Part shown: piece by piece, positions 1 through 5,785 of the stretch
Position numbering within the stretch: the stretch's first letter is position 1
How the letters are laid out: every line of letters begins with the position of its first letter
Assembly: GCA_905209135.1 (NCBI GenBank)
Contig: CAJLRT010000070.1
Coordinates: 1 to 6,260, forward strand
Direction of reading: 5' to 3'
DNA from: an uncultured Eubacteriales bacterium
Lineage (GTDB): Bacteria > Bacillota > Clostridia > Oscillospirales > UMGS1783
DNA: 6,260 bases
Position numbers and translations under genes: made by a program
The notes under the pieces: model-generated
The model's input: only the letters and a program-made list of their open reading frames with translations
Told to the model about the DNA's origin: nothing
Database searches by the model: none

Positions 1-817
1 CGGATAAGCCGCGCACATAGTGGAACAGATACTGCTGCGCAAGGCCCGCATACGGGCCGAATTCCGGCGCCTGCCCGCCGGGATAGAACCGCGCGCACGC
101 GCGCTTCATCCAAACGTCCACCGGGAACGCCTCCAGGCGGCCCGCTCCGAACAGAAGCACGCAGTCGGCGACCTTGACGCCCACGCCGCGGATTGTCATG
201 AGCAAAGCCTGCGCCTGCGCATAGGGCAGAGAGGCGAGCCGGCCGAGCGGCACGCTGCCGTCGCAGACGCGGCGGGCGGCATCCACCGCGTATTTTGCGC
301 GGAAGCCCGCGCGCACCGGCGCGAGGTCCTCCTCACTGAGTCCGGCGAGCGCCTGCGGCAGAGGAAAGGCGTAATGCCCGCCGCCGAGCGGGGCGCCGAA
401 CCCCTCGCAGAGCCGCCGTACCATCCCGCGGATGCGCGGTATATTGTTGTTTTGAGAAAAGATAAAGGTAATAAGCGCTTCAAACGGGTCCTGCCGGAGG
501 ATGCGTATCCCCCTCCCGTACTGCGCCGCCTGCGCGAGGACCGGGTCGCTCAGAAACGTGCGCTCGGCGGCCGCGTAATCCCGGTCCAGGTCGAGAAACG
601 GGCGCACGACGCGGTCGAACCGGGCCTTGTCCAGCCCCGAAAAAAGATAGCTGTCCGGCTCCTCCCGAATCCGCAGGACCAGATCGCCGACAACGCCGGC
701 ATAGCCGTCCGCCGTCGATTCAAAGCGAAAGGCCTGTCCGCAGTCAAAGGATTTGCCGAGATCGAGATATGGGTTCCGTTCCAGGCGGACTCCCTCGGCT
801 GTTTCCGTGATACGCAT
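1..817 (-). CDS. ogg: 8-oxoguanine DNA glycosylase (OGG1 family), C-terminus cut by window edge
   Basis: Base-excision repair enzyme that removes 8-oxoguanine opposite cytosine and nicks the strand (AP lyase). Translating the minus strand from ATG 817 gives 272 residues, still open at base 1. Visible landmarks: N-terminal OGG beta domain with FDCGQAFRF (24-32); SQNNNIPRI (121-129), matching the NNN estranged-cytosine loop; helix-hairpin-helix IRGVGVKVADC (209-219) with catalytic Lys215; and PVDVW (232-236) with catalytic Asp234. The Lys-Asp spacing of 19 equals human K249-D268. Gln261 and Phe265 in GLAQQYLF match human Q315 and F319, which hold the oxidised base. Human His270 is Trp236 here. 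By family comparison only a short C-terminal tail is missing. The start is set by the N-terminal match and by the absence of an in-frame ATG, GTG or TTG between it and the promoter. It is divergent from the ABC operon. The family call is firm; substrate preference is inferred from conserved pocket residues. Confidence 0.93.
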   Translation of the reverse strand, partial: MRITETAEGVRLERNPYLDLGKSFDCGQAFRFESTADGYAGVVGDLVLRIREEPDSYLFSGLDKARFDRVVRPFLDLDRDYAAAERTFLSDPVLAQAAQYGRGIRILRQDPFEALITFIFSQNNNIPRIRGMVRRLCEGFGAPLGGGHYAFPLPQALAGLSEEDLAPVRAGFRAKYAVDAARRVCDGSVPLGRLASLPYAQAQALLMTIRGVGVKVADCVLLFGAGRLEAFPVDVWMKRACARFYPGGQAPEFGPYAGLAQQYLFHYVRGLS

Positions 818-833
818 TGCCCCGACTCTAACT

Positions 834-873
834 CCCCGCTGTGCGCCGCCGCACGGGCCATCCCGCAGCGGGG
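834..873 (-). promoter_or_regulatory. Possible three-armed fold in the glycosylase mRNA leader
   Basis: An 8-bp perfect inverted repeat (834-841 with 866-873, CCCCGCTG/CAGCGGGG) encloses two back-to-back small hairpins that fill the interval exactly: 842-853 (TGCG/CGCA, 4-base loop) and 854-865 (CGGG/CCCG, 4-base loop). In the minus-strand transcript the 3' arm of the closing stem contains the only purine-rich stretch that could serve as a Shine-Dalgarno site (GGGGAG, 832-837, 14 bases before the start codon). Folding could therefore hinder translation. There is no U-tract, so it is not a simple terminator. High GC makes chance folding possible, and no known riboswitch class is recognised. 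Confidence 0.35.
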
Positions 874-891
874 CGCGATTTATATGAATTT

Positions 892-920
892 AGTATACCA
901 CATTAGTGTGCTTCGTTCAA
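892..920 (-). promoter_or_regulatory. Housekeeping sigma-type promoter for the glycosylase gene
   Basis: Read on the minus strand, TTGAAC (915-920, the -35 element) is followed after exactly 17 bases by TATACT (892-897, the -10 element). A TG dinucleotide one base upstream of the -10 makes it an extended -10. This is close to the sigma-70/sigma-A consensus at ideal spacing. The predicted transcript start is near base 885, giving a leader of roughly 68 bases before ATG 817. The surrounding sequence is clearly more AT-rich than the genes. Confidence 0.75.
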
Positions 921-1068
921 TGCATTCCTGAAAAATTTCGCGATTTACGGATGATTTCCCGCCGCCGCGCGCCGAAAAATCCCATACGGATAGAAAGCGC
1001 ACAAAGAAAACCGTTTTTTATTCCCTGACACATGAATACAAACCTGTAAACTGAGGAGGAAACGCAAC

Positions 1069-1938
1069 ATGCATATCCAGGCAAACCACATCAGCTTTAC
1101 CTATCCGGGCGGAAAGCGGGCGCTGGACGATGTGAGCCTAGACCTCGCTTCGCCGAACCTGATCGGCCTGCTCGGGCCGAACGGCGCGGGCAAGACCACG
1201 CTCATGAAGCTGCTCGTCGCCGGGCTGCTGCCCACTACCGGTGAAATCCTGATCGACGGGAAACCGCTGAAAAAGCAGGAAAAGCTGCTCAAGGACAACC
1301 TCGGATACCTGCCGCAGATATTCGGCCTGTACGACGAGCTGACCATCCGGCAGTTTCTGCGCTACATGGCCACCCTCAAAGGACTCGGCAAGGCCATGGA
1401 CGATGAAGTGGACCGCGTGATGGAGGCGACAAACCTCACTGAGCTGCGCGGCCGCCGCGTCGGCGCGCTCTCCGGCGGGCAGCGGCAGCGCGTCGGCATC
1501 GCGCAGGCGCTGCTCGGCTCGCCCAAGTTTATGATTTTCGACGAGCCGACCGCCGGCCTCGACCCGGAGGAGCGCATTAAATTCCGCACGCTGTTCTCCC
1601 ACAGCGCAGAGGACAAAATTGTGCTGCTCTCCACACATATTATTGAGGATATACAGGCGGTGTGCAACCGTATCATCGTCATCAACCTCGGCAACATCCT
1701 GTTTGACGGCACGCCCGAGCAGGTGGTGCAGACGGCGAAGGGACACACGGGCAGCCTGATGGAGCACGAAATTGCCGGCGCGGCGGGCGACTATGAGATC
1801 ACTTCGCGCATCAGCACCTCCGACGGCGTGGTGTGCCGGATTGTCGGCACCGAGCTGCCGGATATTGCGCGGCCGGTCGAACCCACGCTGGAGGACGCGT
1901 ACATCTATCTGATCCACAGGGAGGGGCGGCGCGCATGA
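1069..1938 (+). CDS. ABC transporter ATP-binding protein (ABC-2 exporter type)
   Basis: Cytoplasmic ATPase that powers the two permeases encoded after it; it probably works as a homodimer. All nucleotide-binding motifs are intact in the 289-residue product: Walker A GPNGAGKTT (36-44), Q-loop Gln83, signature LSGGQRQRV (134-142), Walker B FMIFDE (154-159), D-loop near GLDP (163-166) and H-loop His190. Residues after about 210 form the extra C-terminal segment common in ATPases of ABC-2 exporters. ATG 1069 is chosen because AGGAGG sits 9 bases upstream and the Tyr12 position fits the A-loop of the family. The gene is first in the operon, and its TGA overlaps the next ATG (ATGA), which implies translational coupling. 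No dedicated substrate-binding lipoprotein is encoded nearby, which fits export rather than import. The fold and role as an ATPase are certain; the substrate is unknown. Confidence 0.95.
   Translation: MHIQANHISFTYPGGKRALDDVSLDLASPNLIGLLGPNGAGKTTLMKLLVAGLLPTTGEILIDGKPLKKQEKLLKDNLGYLPQIFGLYDELTIRQFLRYMATLKGLGKAMDDEVDRVMEATNLTELRGRRVGALSGGQRQRVGIAQALLGSPKFMIFDEPTAGLDPEERIKFRTLFSHSAEDKIVLLSTHIIEDIQAVCNRIIVINLGNILFDGTPEQVVQTAKGHTGSLMEHEIAGAAGDYEITSRISTSDGVVCRIVGTELPDIARPVEPTLEDAYIYLIHREGRRA
1918..1924 (+). promoter_or_regulatory. Ribosome binding site fixing the large-permease start
   Basis: AGGGAGG, inside the last codons of the ATPase gene, lies 10 bases before ATG 1935. It supports that ATG, which overlaps the upstream stop as ATGA, over an in-frame start 34 codons earlier at 1833. 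The residues encoded between 1833 and 1935 are simply the ATPase gene read out of frame. Confidence 0.75.
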
Positions 1939-4145
1939 AGTACTTCGCCTATGTCTGGATCGACATAAAACGGCTGCTGCGCTCCAAGGCGACCTGGGCG
2001 GTGGTTGCGGCCGTCGCGCTGTCCCCCCTGCTGACGCTGCTGACCGGGCTGTCGGGCAGCGCGTCGGCGACGACGCTCACCTCCCGGTATGTGAGCCAGC
2101 CCGCCATGAGCGGCGCGATGTACAGCATGTTCCTGTTCGTGCTGTTTTCCCTCTATGAGATCAGCCGGGTGCAGCGGCGCAATATCGGCTCGATCACCGA
2201 CTCGGTCGTGTCGCCGCTCGTGCTCGGAAGCGCGAAGGTGCTCGCCCTCGCCGTCGTTTCGGCGCTGGCTGCTGCGCTGGCCTTTCTTGTAAACCTGCCC
2301 TTCGCCGCGGCGCAGATGAAAGTGATGTTCGACTTTTCCGTATACTGCCAGTTCTACTTCATCATATTCTGGCCGACGCTGCTGTTCGGGCTGCTCTTGA
2401 TCGCCGCCTGTTTCCAGATTTTCTACCGGGCGGAGCTGAGCATTGCACTGTTTATTCTGGCGTTTTACTTCACCAAGGTCAATCCCTGGACGCCGTACAA
2501 TTTCCTCATCGACTGGACCTGGCCCGCCGTGGAGTTTATGTCCGACACCTTTAACGGCTTTCACCTGATGCGCACGGCCATATACAACCGCCTCGTCTGG
2601 CTGGCCGTATTCGCCGGCGCATACCTGTTTTCGCTGCTGTTTACGCGCCGCTACCAGAAGGGATTCGCCGCCTCTTTCTGCGACAACGCAAAGCGCGTGT
2701 ACCAGCCCGCTCTGGCCGCCGTTCTGATTGCGGCCGGCTGCCTGCTCTTCGCGCACCAGCCCTTTCTGGACAAGAGCGATTCCAGCCAGGCCGGACTGCC
2801 GCAGACGTTCAACAGCATTATGATGGAGGACCTGACCTGCGACGTGGTCTGCAACCTGAAAAGCGGGACGCTGTCCGGGCGGATGCAGGGCAGGATCAGC
2901 AACCGGGAAACCGAGCCGAAGGAATACCTGATCGGCCTGAACCCCGGCTACAGGGTCACGTCGCTGACTGTGGACGGCGAGGAAATCCCCTTCTCCGACC
3001 CCGACCAGATTATCAGCAACATGCGCATTATTTCCTATGAGCTGCCCGCGCGGGCGGACATGGAGCTCGCCATTGCATACGAGGGCTACCCGCAGATGTA
3101 CAATCTCGACTCGGCCGATTCTCTGCCGCATCCGCTCATCGTGTACTCGAGCGACATCATTACGGAGGGTTATGTGAGCCTCAGCCAGCAGGCCATCGCG
3201 CCATATACCGACATCCCCGCGCTCGGCATGCGCGGGACGGTGACTGTGCCGAGCTATATGCAGATTATCGTTGACGACGCGACCGATACCGGTCTGATAG
3301 TATCGCCTGCGGAAAACGGAGATACCACTACCTGGTCCATATCCGAAATGCGCAACCGCGGCATTATCTTCACCGATTTTAAAACGCGCCGCGCCGACAT
3401 CGGCAACGGAAAACAGGTGGAAATCTACTACGGCGCGAAAAACGACGAGATGATGGACCGCATCGGGATTGAAAAGATCATCTCCGACGCGCACCGCTAC
3501 TGTACCGCGCTGTACGGCGAAGACGTTACGCTCAAAGGGCGAGACCTGAAGATTATACAGCGAAACTCATTTATGTGGGGCAACTGGGCGCTCGGCGTTA
3601 TCAACCTGAGCGAGGAGGAGCTGACGGAGGACTACCTCTACAACAACCCGCTGCTCGGTGCGAGCCCGCAGGAGATATTTGCCCGCAAGATCGCCTACAA
3701 CTGGTGGAGCGGCGGCGTATTCCTCGACTACCGGTCCGAGATTCCATGGTCCTACGACGGGTTTGTCAACTACACAATATACCGGATGGCGAAGGACACC
3801 TACGGCGAGGCGTATGCCCAGGAGAACTACGTGGATGTGTGGGAGCGGGACGTGGAGCTGTCCCAGCGCAACTTCTACCGCAGGCATCCCGAATACCTCG
3901 AAAAACTGCCGGAGAGCGCCCGGAGCATTGTCAGCGGCCAGTTGCAGTACTCCGACCTGTCCAGCCGCATGGCGCTCATGCTGCTCGACATTGAACAGCG
4001 CGTCGGCGGCGAGGAGGCCTTTACCAGGATACTCCGGGACTTCTACCAGGACAAAGCCTATACGGCGGTGCGCGAACAGGTGAAGTCCACAGAGTTTCTC
4101 GCATACTGCGGCCTGACGCTCGACGACATGGCCGCATACAGGTGA
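1935..4145 (+). CDS. ABC-2 type permease fused to a degenerate M1-peptidase-like extracytoplasmic domain
   Basis: A 736-residue membrane subunit. The N-terminal part has about seven membrane segments (near 20-39, 58-76, 102-121, 140-163, 166-180, 219-236, 259-273). With the N-terminus inside, this places everything after about residue 275 outside the cell membrane. That outer part resembles M1 metallopeptidases in order: a beta domain (about 299-390) ending in an AIAYEGYP stretch, FMWGN-W (546-551) where M1 enzymes have GAMEN-W, RKIAYNWWSG (584-593) where they have HELAHQWFGN, YDGFVNY (607-613) where they have NEGFASY, and a helical C-terminal region with QYSDLSSRMALML (671-683). Both zinc histidines and the catalytic glutamate of HExxH are replaced, the third zinc ligand Glu is Asp608, and the GAMEN Glu is Gly549. 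Zinc peptidase activity is therefore unlikely. Related permeases with an M1 domain are known in bacteria; loss of catalysis here is read from the sequence. The role (ligand binding, sensing or gating) is inference. Confidence 0.85.
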   Translation: MKYFAYVWIDIKRLLRSKATWAVVAAVALSPLLTLLTGLSGSASATTLTSRYVSQPAMSGAMYSMFLFVLFSLYEISRVQRRNIGSITDSVVSPLVLGSAKVLALAVVSALAAALAFLVNLPFAAAQMKVMFDFSVYCQFYFIIFWPTLLFGLLLIAACFQIFYRAELSIALFILAFYFTKVNPWTPYNFLIDWTWPAVEFMSDTFNGFHLMRTAIYNRLVWLAVFAGAYLFSLLFTRRYQKGFAASFCDNAKRVYQPALAAVLIAAGCLLFAHQPFLDKSDSSQAGLPQTFNSIMMEDLTCDVVCNLKSGTLSGRMQGRISNRETEPKEYLIGLNPGYRVTSLTVDGEEIPFSDPDQIISNMRIISYELPARADMELAIAYEGYPQMYNLDSADSLPHPLIVYSSDIITEGYVSLSQQAIAPYTDIPALGMRGTVTVPSYMQIIVDDATDTGLIVSPAENGDTTTWSISEMRNRGIIFTDFKTRRADIGNGKQVEIYYGAKNDEMMDRIGIEKIISDAHRYCTALYGEDVTLKGRDLKIIQRNSFMWGNWALGVINLSEEELTEDYLYNNPLLGASPQEIFARKIAYNWWSGGVFLDYRSEIPWSYDGFVNYTIYRMAKDTYGEAYAQENYVDVWERDVELSQRNFYRRHPEYLEKLPESARSIVSGQLQYSDLSSRMALMLLDIEQRVGGEEAFTRILRDFYQDKAYTAVREQVKSTEFLAYCGLTLDDMAAYR
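2829..4142 (+). other. Pseudo-M1 peptidase domain (within the large permease)
   Basis: Domain-level annotation of residues about 299-736 of the large permease. The spacing between landmarks matches active M1 enzymes: N550 of the GAMEN-like site to R584 of the HExxH-like site is 34 residues, against about 32 in E. coli PepN. The D-G-F site follows RKIAY by 19 intervening residues, against 18 in the HExxH-x18-E consensus. Tyr672 lies near the position of the catalytic Tyr, but the alignment there is loose. The scaffold aromatics are kept (W551, W590, W591, F610, Y613), as expected for a retained fold with a lost metal site. Confidence 0.65.
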
Positions 4146-4147
4146 GA

Positions 4148-4154
4148 GGGGGAG
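4148..4154 (+). promoter_or_regulatory. Ribosome binding site choosing ATG 4160 for the second permease
   Basis: GGGGGAG ends 5 bases before ATG 4160. An alternative in-frame GTG at 4142 overlaps the previous stop (GTGA), but no Shine-Dalgarno sequence precedes it, and it would add six charged or polar residues (MRGGDE) ahead of the usual MRTIYLYEMKR permease start. ATG 4160 is preferred. Confidence 0.65.
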
Positions 4155-4159
4155 ACGAA

Positions 4160-4885
4160 ATGCGTACCATCTACCTATATGAGATGAAGCGGGTGCTCTG
4201 CAACAAGCTCTTTGCCGCCATGCTGCTGATTACCTGCGCTTACAGCTATGTTGTGCTGAACAACACCATTGTGCTCGGCGTGGCCTATACGGCGCCCTTT
4301 TCCCAGTGGAGCTTCGGCGCGTACATCGGGTCGGTCGCCATGCTGCTCATGGCCGCCATGCTGTTTTTTATGGCGGGCATGTTCTCCAAAAAAGAGCGCA
4401 TGACGCAGATTGTCACGCTGGCGACGCCGGTCAACACCGTCGCGTACACCCTTACCAAGTGCGCCGCCTGCGTCTCGGCCTGCCTGATTCTGTGCCTGGT
4501 CTGCGCCGGCATGGGCATGGCGTATATGGGCAGTATCTTCGGGTTTTACCGGTTTTATGATTTCATTTACCCGTTTCTGCTCGTTATCGTCCCCGCAGCC
4601 GTATTCTTCGCGGGGCTGGGACTGTGCGCGGGCAGGATCCGCGGCGGGCTCGTCTACGCCGCCATGGCCGCATGCCTCGTCTTCATGCTGCCCATGCCGC
4701 AGGTGCTGGACCTGTACGGGACCACGTATTTTACCCAGTACCCCATCGGCCTGGACGCGGGCGCGGCGGGCGAGCCGGCCTTTGCCGTGACGTCCGCGTT
4801 CCTGCTCGGCAGGATCCTGTTTACCGCCGCGGGACTGGCGCTCGGCGCGCTGGGCCTGATCCGGAAAAAGCCGACGGCGAAATAG
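4160..4885 (+). CDS. ABC-2 type transporter permease, second membrane subunit
   Basis: A 241-residue integral membrane protein, probably the partner half of the large permease. It opens with an amphipathic stretch (MRTIYLYEMKRVL) typical of ABC-2 permeases, followed by about six hydrophobic segments near 17-39, 53-75, 98-124, 135-157, 162-178 and 210-234. It ends in a short basic tail (RKKPTAK). The charged loop SKKERMTQ (76-83) after the second segment is a plausible coupling helix contacting the ATPase. No soluble domain is present, in contrast to its 736-residue partner. The gene lies 14 bases after the previous stop and is followed directly by two terminators, so it ends the operon. It carries many cysteines in segments 1, 3 and 4 (Cys26, 101, 104, 108, 112, 115, 156). 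No close named homologue is recognised. Confidence 0.85.
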   Translation: MRTIYLYEMKRVLCNKLFAAMLLITCAYSYVVLNNTIVLGVAYTAPFSQWSFGAYIGSVAMLLMAAMLFFMAGMFSKKERMTQIVTLATPVNTVAYTLTKCAACVSACLILCLVCAGMGMAYMGSIFGFYRFYDFIYPFLLVIVPAAVFFAGLGLCAGRIRGGLVYAAMAACLVFMLPMPQVLDLYGTTYFTQYPIGLDAGAAGEPAFAVTSAFLLGRILFTAAGLALGALGLIRKKPTAK

Positions 4886-4900
4886 GATTTTTTCACACAA

Positions 4901-4946
4901 AAAAGAGCCGCCCCGCGGACTGCTGTTTCCGCGGGGCGGCTCTTTT
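4901..4946. terminator. Bidirectional rho-independent terminator between convergent genes
   Basis: A perfect 19-bp inverted repeat, 4901-4919 paired with 4928-4946, encloses an 8-base loop. The GC-rich core is flanked by A/T ends: a T-rich run (TCTTTTCTTC) follows on the plus strand, and six T follow on the minus strand. It can end both the plus-strand ABC operon (stop at 4885) and the minus-strand thiD transcript (stop at 4991). Confidence 0.93.
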
Positions 4947-4951
4947 CTTCG

Positions 4952-4974
4952 GCGCGGCTTTTGCCGCGCTTTTT
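4952..4974 (+). terminator. Second, plus-strand-only terminator
   Basis: A 7-bp all-GC stem (4952-4958 with 4963-4969) with a TTTT loop is followed at once by five T (4970-4974). Read on the minus strand it lacks a downstream T-run, so it should act only as a backup stop for ABC operon transcripts that pass the first hairpin. Confidence 0.75.
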
Positions 4975-4990
4975 CCTCTCCGCCGCTCTG

Positions 4991-5785
4991 TCAGGCGTTT
5001 CCGGTTCCGATTCTGTACATATGGTTGAGCGGGCCCGAACCGCGGCCCAGGTCCAGTCCGGCGCGCAGGGCGCCGGAAAGGTAATCCTTCGCGCTGCGGA
5101 CGCTGCCGTACAGGTCCATGCCCGCGGCAAGGCCGCAGGCTATGGCCGAGGAGAGCGTGCAGCCTGTGCCGTGCGTGTTGGGATTGTCCACCCGCCCGGC
5201 GCATATCCAGGATTCTTCACCGTTATCATACAGCAGGTCGTCCGCACAGTCCGGCAGATGGCCGCCCTTGATCAGCACGGCCACGCCGTGGCGCGCGTAA
5301 AGCTCCTGCGCGGCGCGGCGCATGCCGTCCCGGTCGCGGACCGGCCGGCCGCTCAGGGCCTCCGCCTCCGGGATATTGGGCGTGACGACCCGGCTCAGCG
5401 GCAAAAGCCGCTCCACAAGGGCGTACTGCGCGTCCTCAGAGAGCAGCCGGGCGCCGCTTGTAGAGACCATGACCGGGTCGAGCACGATATTTTCCGCCCG
5501 GTACAGGCGCAGCCTGCCCGCTACGGCGGCAATGATGTCCGCGTTGGATACCATGCCGATTTTCACGGCGTCGGGCCGGATGTCTGAAAACACGCAGTCA
5601 AGCTGGCGGCCCACAAATTCGGGCGGCAGATCGAACGTTTCATAGACGCCGGTGGTGTTCTGCGCCGTCAGCGCCGTCAGCGCGCTCATGGCGTACATGC
5701 CGTGGGCCGCAATGGTCTTGATGTCGGCCTGGACGCCCGCGCCCCCGCTGGGGTCGGAGCCGGCGATGGTCAGCACTTTATTCAA
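4991..5785 (-). CDS. thiD: Hydroxymethylpyrimidine / phosphomethylpyrimidine kinase
   Basis: Cytoplasmic ribokinase-fold enzyme of thiamine synthesis that phosphorylates HMP to HMP-P and then HMP-PP, which is joined to the thiazole moiety by ThiE. The 264-residue product has the usual ThiD length and motifs: TIAGSDPSGGAGVQAD (6-21), AQN with the pyrimidine-contacting Gln42, KIGM (75-78), DPVMVSTSG (103-111), TPN with Glu140 (135-140), KGGH (173-176), and anion-hole/catalytic GTGC (206-209) with Cys209. The start is a TTG whose last three bases overlap the upstream TGA in the shared TTGA. GGAGG lies 10 bases before it, and no better start fits the conserved N-terminus. It is the last gene of a minus-strand operon ending at the bidirectional terminator. 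A single-step pyridoxal-kinase-like relative is possible but fits the motifs less well. Confidence 0.95.
   Translation of the reverse strand: MNKVLTIAGSDPSGGAGVQADIKTIAAHGMYAMSALTALTAQNTTGVYETFDLPPEFVGRQLDCVFSDIRPDAVKIGMVSNADIIAAVAGRLRLYRAENIVLDPVMVSTSGARLLSEDAQYALVERLLPLSRVVTPNIPEAEALSGRPVRDRDGMRRAAQELYARHGVAVLIKGGHLPDCADDLLYDNGEESWICAGRVDNPNTHGTGCTLSSAIACGLAAGMDLYGSVRSAKDYLSGALRAGLDLGRGSGPLNHMYRIGTGNA

Larger units (their letters stand above)
818..1068. other. Divergent intergenic region between glycosylase gene and ABC operon
   Basis: About 250 bases without a convincing gene. The left part carries the glycosylase promoter and leader. The right part must drive the plus-strand ABC operon, but no strong promoter is visible there. 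The best candidate is CTGACA (1025-1030) with TAAACT (1047-1052) at 16-base spacing, which would start transcription almost on top of the ribosome binding site and is therefore doubtful. Other small features are an odd palindrome AAAACCGTTTT at 1007-1017 and the heptamer TACGGAT repeated at 946-952 and 985-991. Either could be a regulator site or chance. A good Shine-Dalgarno sequence (AGGAGG, 1054-1059) lies 9 bases before ATG 1069. Confidence 0.6.

Noticed and set aside
20..931. A 303-codon open frame on the plus strand.
   Set aside because: It lies antisense to the glycosylase gene, whose minus-strand frame gives a clear OGG1 family protein. The plus-strand product is Arg/Ala-rich with no recognisable motif and would run through the glycosylase promoter.
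946..991. The heptamer TACGGAT repeated at 946 and 985 as an operator pair.
   Set aside because: Two 7-base matches in the same orientation, 39 bases apart, can easily arise by chance, and they do not flank a recognisable promoter.
1138..1917. A 259-codon open frame on the minus strand.
   Set aside because: It is the shadow of the ABC ATPase, whose plus-strand frame carries all Walker and signature motifs.
1905..3494. A 529-codon open frame on the minus strand.
   Set aside because: It is antisense to the large permease. The product is His/Arg/Gln/Gly-rich with no domain, as expected from the complement of GC-rich codons. The plus-strand frame has membrane segments, a ribosome binding site and operon overlap.
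3681..3710. Calling the large permease an active M1 zinc aminopeptidase.
   Set aside because: The HExxH position reads RKIAY and the GAMEN position reads FMWGN, so both zinc histidines and both catalytic glutamates are missing.
4142..4159. GTG 4142 as the start of the second permease, giving a GTGA overlap.
   Set aside because: No ribosome binding site precedes it, whereas ATG 4160 has GGGGGAG at 5 bases. It cannot be ruled out entirely.
4175..4900. A 241-codon open frame on the minus strand.
   Set aside because: It is antisense to the second permease, rich in Arg/Gln/His, with no motif, and it would begin inside the bidirectional terminator flank.
4961..5587. A 208-codon open frame on the plus strand within thiD.
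   Set aside because: It is a shadow of thiD, which is unmistakable on the minus strand. The plus-strand product has no domain and would begin inside the second terminator hairpin.
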